Shown one piece after another: positions 46,900 through 56,800 of a DNA stretch of 64,000 nt. This stretch comes from Nocardioides sp. Soil797. GTDB lineage: Bacteria; Actinomycetota; Actinomycetes; Propionibacteriales; Nocardioidaceae. The position numbers were made by a program, and so were the translations under genes. The stretch covers positions 1-64,000 of the forward strand of contig LMSR01000020.1 in the NCBI GenBank assembly GCA_001429555.1. The letters are read 5' to 3'. The notes beneath the pieces are model-generated. The model had not been told where the DNA came from. It searched no databases and saw nothing but the letters and a program-made list of their open reading frames with translations. The first letter of the stretch is position 1. The number at the start of each line of letters is the position of its first letter.

Positions 46900-46916
46900 T
46901 CAGCCGACGCGGCTGA
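46900..46916. terminator. Bidirectional terminator between converging genes
   Basis: TCAGCCG-acg-CGGCTGA lies 7 bp after the binding-protein stop and contains the stop codon of the reverse-strand DUF1801 gene (TGA, 46902-46900). Its 7-bp arms can serve transcripts from both sides. Confidence 0.6.
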
Positions 46917-47337
46917 CCAGTGCGGTCAGCTCCTTCTCGACGGCCTCGGTCATCGTGGTGACCGCGAAGACGGTCGGCCAGATGACCCCGTCGTCGAGGT
47001 GAGCGTCTTCGGTGAACCCGACCTCGGTGTAGCGCATCTTGAACTTCGAGGCGTGCTTGACGAACACCACCACCTTGCCGTCGCGTGCCCAGGCCGGCAT
47101 GCCGTACCAGGTCTTCGGCAACAGGTCAGTGGCATGCTCGGAGACGATCTCGTGCACTCGTTGCGCGATGGCCTTCTCGTCGTCCGGCAGACCGGCAATC
47201 GTGTCGAGCAGGGCCTGGCGCTCGGTCGCGGCCTTCTTCGAGGTCGGCTTCCGGTCGGCCTTCAGCTCCAACGCACGCTGCTTCATCGCGGTGCGCTCTT
47301 CCTCGCTGAAGCCGTCGTACTTCTTCTCGGTGGCCAT
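46900..47337 (-). CDS. DUF1801-family protein (iron-chaperone-like)
   Basis: This 145-residue protein has a Lys/Glu-rich N-terminal helix with KKYDGFSEEERTAMKQRALE, then ALLDTIAGLPDDEKAIAQRV and the DUF1801 core PKTWYGMPAWARDGKVVVFV, KHASKFKMRYTEVGF, and GVIWPTVFAVTTM. The charged N-terminal region is longer than in the 17671 gene. The core matches proteins annotated as iron chaperone-like. Function is not proven. It converges on the ABC operon; its promoter region is shared with the divergent lipoprotein gene at 47502. Confidence 0.87.
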   Translation of the reverse strand: MATEKKYDGFSEEERTAMKQRALELKADRKPTSKKAATERQALLDTIAGLPDDEKAIAQRVHEIVSEHATDLLPKTWYGMPAWARDGKVVVFVKHASKFKMRYTEVGFTEDAHLDDGVIWPTVFAVTTMTEAVEKELTALVSRVG

Positions 47338-47501
47338 TCTCTTGTCCTTTCGTCGGTGGTGTCGTCTCGTTGACGATCTCCACCACTGGGATGTGACCGA
47401 ACCTGTCGCGGATGTTTCGTCTGACCAGGCGCTCCATGTCGTCGAGCAGGTGTTGTGGCGATTCCCGGGACGCGGTCATCGTCTGCGTGGGATCGTCTGC
47501 C

Positions 47502-48251
47502 ATGCGAGTTCCTCTGGCCGTCGTGGCGACGACTCTCGTGCTGTCCGGTTGCTCCTCGCCGTCACTGGAGGAACTGGAGGCCGCGGTCGCGGACAAGCCC
47601 GGCGTCGTCTCCGTCGAGGCGAACGAGGAGGACGGCGACGACGGGATCCCGTGGGACAACCGCGTCATCGGCAACGTCAGGGTGCAGATGAGTGCGGACG
47701 CGACAGCGGAGCAGGTGTCGGCCGTCTTCGAGGAGTACGACGACGACAAGGACGACCGCACCGTGATCGTCGTGGAGGTGGTGCTCGGCGGGAAGAAGAA
47801 GGCGACCCTGACGACGGGTGAGGGCGTCCATGCCGACGAGGCCATGGTGGCGGGCCTCGTGGAGGCACAAGGCGACCCCACGATCACCGGGTATCGCCGC
47901 GACGCGACTCCGGCTCTTCCGGGTGTCGAGATGACGTTGGAAGCGACGAGCTTCTCCGACGTGCTGTCAGCTGCCGACCGGCATCCCGACATCGACCTGG
48001 TCCAGGTGCGCGGCGGGGGCTTCCTGTTGATCCGGGACCGGGTCAACGCGCGCCCGGCGATCACGTCGGGACGGGAGGAGTTCGTCACGGGCGTGCTCCG
48101 CCACCACGAGCTGACCGGCGCAGTCGTCTCCGGCCGGGGCTCGCTCGATCTCTTTGCCTCGCCCGCGGATCTCAAGCAGGTCCAGGCGTACGTCGACAGT
48201 CACCGCACGCCGTCGCTCAAACGCGTGGTCGTGCGAAGCGGGCAGCCGTAG
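47502..48251 (+). CDS. Lipoprotein of unknown function
   Basis: This 249-residue exported protein starts at ATG 47502, with a signal peptide RVPLAVVATTLVLSGC whose lipobox ends at Cys17. The mature part reads LEAAVADKPGVVSVEANEED and VRVQMSADATAEQVSAVFEE, then IDLVQVRGGGFLLIRDRVNA. This looks like a repeated alpha/beta fold similar to BON- or Sporulation-related lipoproteins, but the family is not certain. No catalytic residues are evident. The longer frame upstream of ATG 47502 has no signal-like sequence. The carbonic-anhydrase-like gene converges on it, 116 bp away. Confidence 0.75.
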   Translation: MRVPLAVVATTLVLSGCSSPSLEELEAAVADKPGVVSVEANEEDGDDGIPWDNRVIGNVRVQMSADATAEQVSAVFEEYDDDKDDRTVIVVEVVLGGKKKATLTTGEGVHADEAMVAGLVEAQGDPTITGYRRDATPALPGVEMTLEATSFSDVLSAADRHPDIDLVQVRGGGFLLIRDRVNARPAITSGREEFVTGVLRHHELTGAVVSGRGSLDLFASPADLKQVQAYVDSHRTPSLKRVVVRSGQP

Positions 48252-48367
48252 TTCCTCGGGGCAGCACCTCGCCGTTGACCGCGCCAGTGGACCGAGGACG
48301 ACGCTCACCCTGTGGGTCGGCGACCCCGGCCTCCGCAACCTCCGTCGTTCTCTGGTGACCGAGCGGG

Positions 48368-48886
48368 TCAGCCGACGACCGTGCCACCTCGGTGCAGGTC
48401 TCGGTGCTCCTCATAGATCGCAGCATTCGCGTGCAGCCGCTCGATCTCCTCGGCGGTGAGCTCGCGGCGTACCTTTGCGGGCACTCCGGCGACCAGCGTT
48501 CGTGGAGGAACCACCATGCCTTCGGTGACCAGGGCACCCGCCGCGATGAGAACCTCGTCGCCGATGACGGCGCCGTTCATCACCGTCGCGCTCATCCCGA
48601 CCAACACGTGGTCGCCGATGGTGGCTCCGTGGATGACCGCGCCGTGACCGACCGAGACTCCTTCGCCGAGGGTGACGGGCTTGCCCTTGTCGACATGGAA
48701 GACACAGTTGTCCTGCACGTTCGAGCGGGGGCCGATGGTGATCGGCTCGTTGTCCGCGCGGAGCACGGCGCCGTAGAACACTGACGCTCCCTCGGCCAGG
48801 TTGACCGAGCCGATCAGCTTCGCGTCGGGGGCGACCCAGGCGGACTCGGGCACGGCAGGCGAGTGGTCTCCAAGTGCGATCAACAT
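48368..48886 (-). CDS. Gamma-class carbonic anhydrase-like hexapeptide protein
   Basis: This 172-residue left-handed beta-helix protein has NLAEGASVFYGAVLRADNEP and PRSNVQDNCVFHVDKGKPVT, then GHGAVIHGATIGDHVLVGMS, the YrdA/CaiE/PaaY-type gamma-carbonic-anhydrase pattern. Three histidines of the zinc site are visible in NCVFHVD, VGHGAVIHG. The trimeric enzyme may hydrate CO2 or act as a thioesterase-like acyl-CoA protein (as PaaY). ATG 48886 is adjacent to the conserved start LIALGDHSP. The C-terminal helix (ELTAEEIERLHANAAIY) is normal. Confidence 0.9.
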   Translation of the reverse strand: MLIALGDHSPAVPESAWVAPDAKLIGSVNLAEGASVFYGAVLRADNEPITIGPRSNVQDNCVFHVDKGKPVTLGEGVSVGHGAVIHGATIGDHVLVGMSATVMNGAVIGDEVLIAAGALVTEGMVVPPRTLVAGVPAKVRRELTAEEIERLHANAAIYEEHRDLHRGGTVVG

Positions 48887-49039
48887 GGGGCCAAGGGTAG
48901 CGACGACACAGCTCGGCCCGGCCCCGGGTTGCACCACCGAGCAGGCTCGAGCCACGGACGGCGTACACAGACGCGGCGCGTGTCAATTGAGCCGAAACCC
49001 GTACTTCTGAGTATCGACATGCCCCTCTAGGTTGGAACC

Positions 49040-49957
49040 ATGCAACCCGACTCGGCCCTTGACCACGACCCTGCCACCGCACCACCTCGGGCCAGTCTGG
49101 TGGTGCCGGCGTCCGACCCACGCAAGGTCGCCAAGGCACTGGCCTCCGACGCCGACGAGGTCGTGCTCGACCTGGAGGACGCGGTGGCTGCGACCGCCAA
49201 GGACTCGGCTCGTGCCCACGTCGTCGAGGTGCTCGGCGGCGCGCCGGCCAGGGACATCGCCGTACGGATCAATCAGATCGGCACCGCATGGTGCCACCGC
49301 GACGTGCTCGACATCGTCGCCGCCGCGACCACCCCGGTGACGTTGGTGGTGCCCAAGGTCGAGTCGGCGGCCGACGTGGGTTTCGTGGACCGTCTGGTCC
49401 GGGGCGCACGGGCCGTGGCGATCGCCGACGGGCGCACCCCGCAGGTGCAGATCGATGTGCTCGTCGAGTCCGCGGCTGCACTGCGCGACCTGGACGCGAT
49501 CCTCGGCGCCAGCGACCTGCTCCGCGCCGTGGTGATCGGCTACGCCGACCTCTCCGCCGACCTCGGCATGCCGTCGGCGGGGGAGTCCTCGTTGTGGGAC
49601 GCCACCCGTTCGCAGGTCGTTGCCGCTGCCCGTGCTGCCGGCCGCGCACTGATCGACGGCCCCTGGCTCTCCACCGCCGCCGACGAGGCGTTCACCCATG
49701 ACCGCGGCCGGGCCCGGGCGATGGGCTTCGACGGCACCTGGGTGATCCATCCCGCGCAGGTCTCCGAGGCGACCCGGATCTTCACGCCGTCCGACGAGGA
49801 GGTGGCCTGGGCGACCCGCGTCGTCGACACCCTTGCCGCGTCCGTCGCCGAAGGAGCGGGAGCAGTCGCGTTGGACGGGCAGATGCTCGACGAGGCGGTC
49901 GCCGTACGCGCCCGATCCGTGCTCGCCAGGGCCGGCCACCAGGAGGGCGCACGATGA
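49040..49957 (+). CDS. CitE-like HpcH/HpaI aldolase (CoA-ester lyase)
   Basis: This 305-residue TIM-barrel protein has RASLVVPASDPRKVAKALAS, EVVLDLEDAVAA (metal-ligand Glu/Asp), VRINQIGTAWCHRDVLD, VPKVESAADVGFV (Glu ligand), and GYADLSADLGMP (Asp ligand). These match the CitE/Mcl family that cleaves citramalyl-, malyl- or methylmalyl-CoA into acyl-CoA plus glyoxylate or pyruvate. The start is ATG 49040. Its stop overlaps the MaoC start by four bases (ATGA), and the MaoC stop overlaps the CoA-transferase start, so the three genes form one translational unit. Its substrate is probably a C5 dicarboxyl-CoA. Confidence 0.87.
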   Translation: MQPDSALDHDPATAPPRASLVVPASDPRKVAKALASDADEVVLDLEDAVAATAKDSARAHVVEVLGGAPARDIAVRINQIGTAWCHRDVLDIVAAATTPVTLVVPKVESAADVGFVDRLVRGARAVAIADGRTPQVQIDVLVESAAALRDLDAILGASDLLRAVVIGYADLSADLGMPSAGESSLWDATRSQVVAAARAAGRALIDGPWLSTAADEAFTHDRGRARAMGFDGTWVIHPAQVSEATRIFTPSDEEVAWATRVVDTLAASVAEGAGAVALDGQMLDEAVAVRARSVLARAGHQEGAR

Positions 49958-50961
49958 CCGCCAACGGCGAGTACGTCGACGCGCGCGGCCCCTACTTCGA
50001 CGAGCTCGAGCACGGGATGGTCTTCGAAGGCGTCCCGGCCACGCTGACCGAGGGCGCCGCGGCCATGCACCAGGCCATCCTGGGCGACCGGCTCGCGATC
50101 GCCACCGACCACGAGCTCGGCCGTCGACTCACCGGACGCGGTCCGCTGGCACATCCCGCCCACGTGTGGGACCTGTCGATCGGACAGTCCACCGGCGCCA
50201 CCCACTTCGTGAGGGCCAACCTCTTCTATCGCGGGCTGGCCTTCCGCCGGCTGCCCGAGCTGGGCGACACCCTCCACACCACCACCACGGTCGTCGGGCT
50301 GCGGCAGAACACGCCCCGCCCCGGACGTGCACTCACCGGTCTCGCCGCGCTGCACATCGTGACCCGCGACCAGGAAGGTCGAGCGGTGCTCGACTTCCAC
50401 CGTTGCGCCATGCTGCCGCTGAGCCCGGATGCCGAGCCGACAGGACACCACGACGACCTCTCCGAGATCGGCGACCCGGTCGCGGACCTGACCGGTGCCC
50501 TCGACGGCATCGACCTCACTGCGCTGAGCGCTGTGGCAGGACTGCCCGAGCCGGGCAGTACCGTCCGAGTGATCGGCGGCGACGTCGTCAGCAGCGCCCC
50601 CGAGCTGGCCCGACTCGCCCTCAACGTCGCGCAGGTGCACCATGACGCCAAGCTCGCCGGTGGTCGACGACTCGTCTACGGCGGGCACACCATCGGCATC
50701 GCCGCCGCCCAGCTGACCCGGGCCCTCCCGGGCGTCGCGTTGTTCCTCGGCTGGACCTCGTGCGACCACACCGGTCCGGTCCACGAGGGCGACACCCTGC
50801 GCAGCACGATCACCGTCGAGGCCGTCCGGCCCGGCCCCGCCGGCACCCGGACTGTCGACCTGCACTCAGTCGTGCACGCCGACGACGCCGACAACGACCC
50901 CCGCCCAGTGCTGGACTGGCGCGTCACCGTGCTCGCCGCACCGTCAGGAGGAACCCAGTGA
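49954..50961 (+). CDS. MaoC-family hydratase, mesaconyl-CoA hydratase-like
   Basis: This 335-residue double hot-dog protein begins GPYFDELEHGMVFEGVPATL and shows LTEGAAAMHQAILGDRLAIA, AHPAHVWDLSIGQSTGATHF, and VRANLFYRGLAFRRLPELGD. This combination is characteristic of mesaconyl-C1-CoA hydratase / beta-methylmalyl-CoA dehydratase (Mch) rather than short-chain MaoC proteins. The second hot-dog half contains YGGHTIGIAAAQLTRALPG. It should interconvert mesaconyl-CoA and methylmalyl-CoA. It is flanked by a CitE-like lyase and a CoA isomerase in the same operon, which supports a C5 pathway. Confidence 0.85.
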   Translation: MTANGEYVDARGPYFDELEHGMVFEGVPATLTEGAAAMHQAILGDRLAIATDHELGRRLTGRGPLAHPAHVWDLSIGQSTGATHFVRANLFYRGLAFRRLPELGDTLHTTTTVVGLRQNTPRPGRALTGLAALHIVTRDQEGRAVLDFHRCAMLPLSPDAEPTGHHDDLSEIGDPVADLTGALDGIDLTALSAVAGLPEPGSTVRVIGGDVVSSAPELARLALNVAQVHHDAKLAGGRRLVYGGHTIGIAAAQLTRALPGVALFLGWTSCDHTGPVHEGDTLRSTITVEAVRPGPAGTRTVDLHSVVHADDADNDPRPVLDWRVTVLAAPSGGTQ

Positions 50962-52175
50962 CCACCCCCTTGGCCGGACTCCGTGTCGTCGAGTCCACCA
51001 GCTTCGTCGCCGGCCCCCTCGCCGGGATGACCCTGGCCCAGATGGGCGCCGAGGTGATCCGCCTCGACCACGTGCGCGGTGCCGCCGACGCCGGCCGCTG
51101 GCCGCTCGACCGCGACGGGCGCAGCCTGTTCTGGGCCGGGCTCAACAAGGGCGTCCGCTCCGTCGCGATCGACTTCGGCAGCCCGGAGGGCCAGGAGCTG
51201 GCCTCCGCGCTGATCACCGCACCCGGCGACGGAGGTGGTCTCTTCGTCGACAACACCATCGGTCGCGACTTCCTCTCCTACGAGTCGCTGAGCGCCCGTC
51301 GCCCCGACCTCGTGCACGTGCACATCCAGGGTCACCCCGACGGCCGGGCCGCGATGGACTACGCGGTGAACCCGCAGTACGGCGTACCCATGCTCACCCG
51401 CCACCAGGACATCGAGCGGCCGATCAACCACGTTCTCCCGGCATGGGACATCGCCACCGGGCTGCTCGCCGTGTCCGGTCTGATGGCCGGTGTGCACCGA
51501 CGCTCCGTCGACGGTTCCGGCTCGCGCATCGACCTGGCGCTGGCCGACGTCGCCGCCGCCCACGTCGCTCACCTGGGGTGGCTGGCCGAGCCTGCCGAGC
51601 ACGGTCGCGATCGGCCCCGGCTCGGCAACCACATGTTCGGCGCGTTCGGGGTCGACTTCGCCTGCGCCGACGACCGCCGGGTGATCGCGGTCGCCATCAC
51701 CCGCCAGCAGTGGCGCGATCTGGTGCGGCTCACCGGCACCGACGAGGTGTTCGCCGCTCTCGCCACGAGCATGGGCGCCGACTTCGACGTCGAGGGCGAA
51801 CGTTTCGAGCACCGGGCCCTCATCGAGGCCGTCCTTGCGCCATGGTTCGTGCGCCACACCGTTGCCGAAGTGCTCGCCGCTGCCGAGGGCACCCGGGTGA
51901 TGGTGGGGGAGTACCGCTCACCCAAGGACGTCGTCGACGCCTATCGCCGTGGCGAGGAGTCCGACGTGCTCACCGAGATCGAACGCCCCGGCGGGCCGAT
52001 GCTCACCGCCACCTCCCCGCTGCGCTGGCAGGGGGAGTACGTCGTCCCGCAGCCGGCCCCCGAGTTCGGCAGCGACACCGAATGGGCACTTGCCGAAGTG
52101 GTCGGGCTCAGCGACCGAGAGATCGGCGGACTCATCGACAAGGGCGTCGTCCGAGCGGGTTCACACGCCGACTGA
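50958..52175 (+). CDS. CaiB/BaiF CoA transferase, 2-methylfumaryl-CoA isomerase-like
   Basis: This 405-residue class-III CoA transferase starts at GTG 50958 behind GGAGGAA. It shows LAGLRVVESTSFVAGPLAGM, GAEVIRLDHVRGAADAGRWP, the Asp in GRAAMDYAVNPQYGVPM (the likely catalytic acid) and NHVLPAWDIATGLLAVSGLM, with RPRLGNHMFGAFGVDF. The NHVLPAWD segment and the FGAFGxDF motif resemble 2-methylfumaryl-CoA isomerase (Mct), which moves CoA from C1 to C4 of mesaconate, more than typical carnitine or formyl-CoA transferases. This completes a lyase-hydratase-isomerase set. A plain mesaconate or itaconate CoA transferase is the alternative. Confidence 0.8.
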   Translation: MTTPLAGLRVVESTSFVAGPLAGMTLAQMGAEVIRLDHVRGAADAGRWPLDRDGRSLFWAGLNKGVRSVAIDFGSPEGQELASALITAPGDGGGLFVDNTIGRDFLSYESLSARRPDLVHVHIQGHPDGRAAMDYAVNPQYGVPMLTRHQDIERPINHVLPAWDIATGLLAVSGLMAGVHRRSVDGSGSRIDLALADVAAAHVAHLGWLAEPAEHGRDRPRLGNHMFGAFGVDFACADDRRVIAVAITRQQWRDLVRLTGTDEVFAALATSMGADFDVEGERFEHRALIEAVLAPWFVRHTVAEVLAAAEGTRVMVGEYRSPKDVVDAYRRGEESDVLTEIERPGGPMLTATSPLRWQGEYVVPQPAPEFGSDTEWALAEVVGLSDREIGGLIDKGVVRAGSHAD

Positions 52176-52334
52176 TCGGCGCGTGCGCGACCTGTTGTCG
52201 GGAGTCGCCCTGCGGGCAGGCCTGATGGGTCGGGAGATCCGGCCTGTGGGGCCACCGGGGGTTCACACAAACGACGTCGACTGGTCATCGAACGACTCCG
52301 AAGGGTCCATTGGGCAGTCCTAGGTTCATGGCTC

Positions 52335-53165
52335 GTGCCCATCCTTTCGTTGGGGTCGCCAATCAACGGCGCCCTCATCACATCGTCGCTTGATGACCGT
52401 CTCGTCGGCCTGGTCAACTCACCGGGGTTCGTGCCGGCCGCCTTCCTGCTCGCCTTTGTCGCCGGAGCCGCCCACGCAGTCGGCCCGGGCCACGGCAAGA
52501 GCCTGGCGGCTGCCTACCTGGTCGGTTCGGAGGGCCGGGTTCGCGATGCCGCGTGGCTGGGCGCCTCGGTGGCGGTCATGCACACGCTCTCGGTGCTGGT
52601 GATTGCGGTTGCCTGGACGTTCTTCTCGCTCTCCGACCTGGTCGACGTCGAGCAGCTGACCACGGGTCTCCAGCTTGCCGGTGGACTGATGGTGGTGGGA
52701 GTCGGTGTCTGGCTGCTGCGCCGGCACCTCCGCGCGGCGAAGGCAGGTGGCCACGGCCACGGGCACGGTCACGGACATGGCCACGCGCACGGCCACGGTC
52801 ACGGACATGGCCACGGGCACGGTCACTCCACGGGCCCCAGCCGCCCGGGCCTGGTGCTTCTGGGCATGTCCGGTGGCCTGACACCCTCACCCGCAGCGTT
52901 CCTGGTGCTGGTCACCGGACTGTTCACGGGGCGCGCGGGCTTCGCGCTCGCCCTGGTGATGGCGTTCGGAATCGGCCTTGCCTCGGTGCTGTTCGTCGTC
53001 GGCCTGCTGGCGTTGGGCGGTCGCAACGTCGTCGTGCGTGCCGCCGAGTCGCGGGCCGTGCTGGCGATGGCGACCCGGGTGGCGCCGGTGATGGCGGCCT
53101 GCAGCATCACCGTGATCGGCGCCGTGATCGCCTCGACCGCGGTCACCCAGATGGCAATGGCATGA
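52335..53165 (+). CDS. NicO-family Ni2+/Co2+ transporter with His-rich loop
   Basis: This 276-residue membrane protein has about six helices. The family signature HAVGPGHGKSLAAAYLVG (residues 47-64) supplies metal-binding His residues, and GMSGGLTPSPAAFLVLVTGL is the second conserved helix. A cytoplasmic loop between helices 3 and 4 holds 13 histidines, mostly alternating with Gly. It is encoded partly by a 30-bp tandem duplication around 52768-52816. Such loops bind excess metal. NicO members export or import nickel/cobalt. GTG 52335 is preceded by TAGGTT at -14, suggesting a leaderless transcript. The next gene overlaps its stop (ATGA). Confidence 0.87.
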   Translation: MPILSLGSPINGALITSSLDDRLVGLVNSPGFVPAAFLLAFVAGAAHAVGPGHGKSLAAAYLVGSEGRVRDAAWLGASVAVMHTLSVLVIAVAWTFFSLSDLVDVEQLTTGLQLAGGLMVVGVGVWLLRRHLRAAKAGGHGHGHGHGHGHAHGHGHGHGHGHGHSTGPSRPGLVLLGMSGGLTPSPAAFLVLVTGLFTGRAGFALALVMAFGIGLASVLFVVGLLALGGRNVVVRAAESRAVLAMATRVAPVMAACSITVIGAVIASTAVTQMAMA

Positions 53166-53836
53166 GCGCCGTGCCGCCGGCTCACACGACCCCCGGCCCA
53201 GTCCTCGCACTGCACCCGTTCGGCGACCCGCAGACGGTCGTGATCACGAGGGACGAGGCCAGGCAGGACGTCGTACACCTGAACTGGAAGGTCGGGGCCA
53301 ATGACGACCTGACCCTGCTCGGCATCAGTCTCGGCGTACTGCCTGAGGATCGGCTGATGCTCGACGGAGCGGTGTCCTACGAGGCCGAGGACGCCGCCAC
53401 CGTGAGTGACGCTGAGCAGGTCGAGACCTATCTGCGCGACCACTTGAAGGTCAGCGTCGGGGAGAACCCGTGCACCTCGAAGGTGACCGACGTCGGCGAC
53501 TTGGTCGAGGACGGTGCCCAGGTGGAGTTCACCTGCTCCGAGTCGGTCGACGAAGCCACCGTCACGGTGACCACCCTGACCGACCTGCACGAGGCCTACC
53601 GCACGTTGGCCACAGCGCCCGGTGGCCAGCGCGGGGTCTATGAGAAGGGGAGCGACACCCAGACCTGGGACCTGGGTTCCTTCCGAACCGGCACCGCCGA
53701 CCAGCCCATGGGCGTCGGGTCGAGCGCTGCCCTCCAGATCGGCGGCGTTCTCGGCGCCGTTGTGTTGCTCGCCGCCGGCTGGTCACTTGTGGCCCGACGC
53801 CGGCGTCGTCGTTCCACACCATCACTCACCCCTTGA
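53162..53836 (+). CDS. Membrane-anchored partner of the NicO transporter
   Basis: This 224-residue protein overlaps the NicO stop by four bases. After LHPFGDPQTVVITRDEARQD it has a beta-rich domain with a Cys pair (NPCTSK and FTCSES), and a single C-terminal helix (GGVLGAVVLLAAGWSLVARR) followed by basic residues. Similar exported C-anchored proteins sit beside NicO genes elsewhere and usually carry a cleavable signal before HPFG. Here the first 17 residues are not a good signal peptide, so either the start lies elsewhere or export uses the C-terminal helix. It may deliver or trap metal for the transporter. Confidence 0.7.
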   Translation: MSAVPPAHTTPGPVLALHPFGDPQTVVITRDEARQDVVHLNWKVGANDDLTLLGISLGVLPEDRLMLDGAVSYEAEDAATVSDAEQVETYLRDHLKVSVGENPCTSKVTDVGDLVEDGAQVEFTCSESVDEATVTVTTLTDLHEAYRTLATAPGGQRGVYEKGSDTQTWDLGSFRTGTADQPMGVGSSAALQIGGVLGAVVLLAAGWSLVARRRRRRSTPSLTP

Positions 53837-53848
53837 GAAGGAGAAGTC

Positions 53849-56800
53849 GTGCTTCCACGACCGCATCGCCGCAGGCTTCGGCTGCTGGCGACCTCGGTGC
53901 TCGGTGTGGCTGTGGCCGCGGGAGGCGTGCTGGCTGTCCCCAGCCAAGCCACCCCCGGCCAGGCCGTGCCCGCCCTCACCCCGGTTGCTGCGCCACCAGC
54001 GGCTCCGGTGGCCGCACCCACCCCTGACGTCCTCGACGTCACGTTCGACGGCGGCGCCCCCGTCGACCACGCCCAGAACCTCGGTCCCGTGGTCACCTAC
54101 GGCGCGCCGACGTTCGGCACCGATCCGAAGGTCGGGCCGACCATGGACGTCAACGGCACCTCGGACGCCGTCGAGTTCCCGTTCGCGCAGTGGGGCAAGC
54201 TCAGCGACGGCTTCAGCGTGGAGTGCGTCGTACGCATCGACGGGTCGGAGACGATCCCGGTCGGCAACGAGAAGGACCTCTGCTCCGACAAGCAGAGCGG
54301 CGGCGCCTCGATCTTCATGAACGCCAGCGGACTCGGCTTCATGGTCTACGTCGACGGCGTCTACTACAAGGCGATGTCGCCGCAGCAGCCCGACACCGAT
54401 CGGTGGTACCACGTGGCCGCGACCTGGGACGGCCAGCAGGCCAAGCTCTACGTGAACGGGCAGCTTGCCTCCGCGGTCGCCGCCAAGGGCACCCTCGGCG
54501 CCCCGAGCGCCACCGCACACCGGTTCGTGATCGGTGCGGACCCGAAGAGCAGCGGCGCCGAGATGTGGGCGCCGAAGGGCAGCTTCGCATCGGCCGCCGT
54601 GCACAGCACCGCGTTGGACGCCGACCAGGTGGCCGCCGCCGCGGCGGAGTGGGACACCGCGCTGGCCACTCCCGAGGCCGACGTGCTCGACGTCGACTTC
54701 TCCGACGGCACGTCGAAGGAGAAGGTCCGCGACCTCGGCGTGACCGAGTTCGGTGACCCGGAGATCCTCACTGACTCGGCGCTCGGCCGGAAGGTGGTCG
54801 AGGTCGACGGGGACGACGCCTACGGCTATGCGTTCACGCCGCACTGGGAGGACATCACTGATTCGTTCAGCACCGAGTGCACCTTCATCTACACCGGCAC
54901 CTTCCCGACCGCCTCGGAGATGGACATCTGCTCCGGCAAGGAGGCCGGCGGCTTCGCGACGTACGTCAGTGGCGACCAGGTCGGGACCATGGTCCACGCC
55001 GGAGGCGGCTACAAGAACGCCAAGGCAACGGTGACGCCGAACCAGTGGCACCACACCGTGTCGACCTGGGACGGCAACGAGCTGAAGCTCTACCTCGACG
55101 GTGAGCTCGTCGCGACCACCGCCGCCCCGGCGCCCCTCGGCCTGCCGAGTGAGACCGCCCGGGCCTGGACCGTGGGTGCTGACTCCGGCAAGAACGCCAC
55201 CGCCCAGTTCCACACCCAGGGCCGCATCGCCGCCTCGCGCCTCTACAGCTCGGTGCTGACCGCCGACCAGGTCGAGGCGCTCGACGTCGCGGCTTTCGGT
55301 GAGTTCCCGAGTGGCAACGTGACGATCACCTCGACGAACCCGGCCGACGGTGACCATCTCAGCGAGCCGGTCGAGCTCGAGGTCGAGGTTGCGAACCAGG
55401 AGAACGCCCTCGGCTGGACCTACCTCCTCGATGACGAGGAGGTGCGCCCCGGCGACACCATCGGCGAGGGCCTGGCCGCGGGAGACCACACGCTGACCAT
55501 CTCGGCGACCGACGTCTTCGGCTCCGAGATCGAGAAGGTGGTCACCTTCACCTCCGACTCGATCCCGAAGGGCGGTGGCACCGGCTCCGGGCAGGGTGAC
55601 GGCACGGTGTCCCTGTCCGCGGTGGCCGACAGCCCCGACGGCAGCGACGTGACCACGACGTTCCGTGAGGCCACTGCCACGATCGCCGACGGCGGCCGAC
55701 AGGGAGTGCTCAAGACGATCCCGACCACGCTCGACTTCGAGGGCACCGACGAGGAGGCCATCGAGGGCAAGGCAAACCAGGACGACGACGAGCTGATGCA
55801 GAGCCCGACCAGTGGTGAGATCCCGTTCCAGGCCTTCGACGTCGAGGTCGGCGAGTCCGTCACCGGCCAGCAGGTGGTCTGGAAGGGAGTCGTCGACCCC
55901 GAGCGCTCGGTCTCGTTGCGTGCTTGGAACGCGACCAAGGGTGCGTGGGTCGAGATCGGCGCCAGCCGCGGTTCCGGGGAGGGCGAGACCGTGATCAACG
56001 GCGTCGTACGCCCGGCCATGGTCGACGCCGGAACCGTGCACCTCCTGGTGCTCGGCCTCGACCCGTTCGCTGACGACCTGTCGCCTCGTGATGAGTCCGC
56101 CGCGGACGACAAGGACTCCTTCGAGAACCCGGACGACTACGACTTCTCGCTGGTGCACTTCACCGACACGCAGTACCTCGCCGAGGGCGGTGCCGGTGGC
56201 ACGTACGACGACTTCGACGGTGTCGACGAGCCTTCTGACGTGATGCACGAGGAGGAACGTGCGGTCTGGGCCAAGGCCTACACCGACACCACCAAGTGGA
56301 TCCAGGAGAACGCCGCAGAGCGCAAGATCGCCTACGCCGGCCACACCGGCGACATCATCGAGAACGACTACTACAACCCGGCGGCCACCAACCCCGAGGG
56401 TGGCCTGCTCTACCCGGGCCTCGAGGAGCAGGTGACCAAGGAGTTCGAGTTCACCTCGGACGCACAGTCGACCCTCGACGACAGCGGTGTCGTCAACCAG
56501 GTGATCGCCGGCAACCACGACAACCAGCTCGGCCAGGAGACGGGGCCGGAGTCGCGGTTCAACCAGTACTACGGGCCCGAGCGGTACTACGGTGCGAGTG
56601 ACACCTGGCCCGAGGGGGCGTCGTACCACGCCTGGGACGAAGTCACCGACGCCAGCGGCAACGTGGTGACCGAGGGTCAGGACAACCAGAACAACTACGT
56701 GCTGTTCTCCGCCGGTGACATGGACTTCGTCGCCGTCGGCCTGTCCTACGGCGTCACCCAGGAGGAGGCGGACTGGGCCAGTGAAGTGTTCGCCCGGTTC

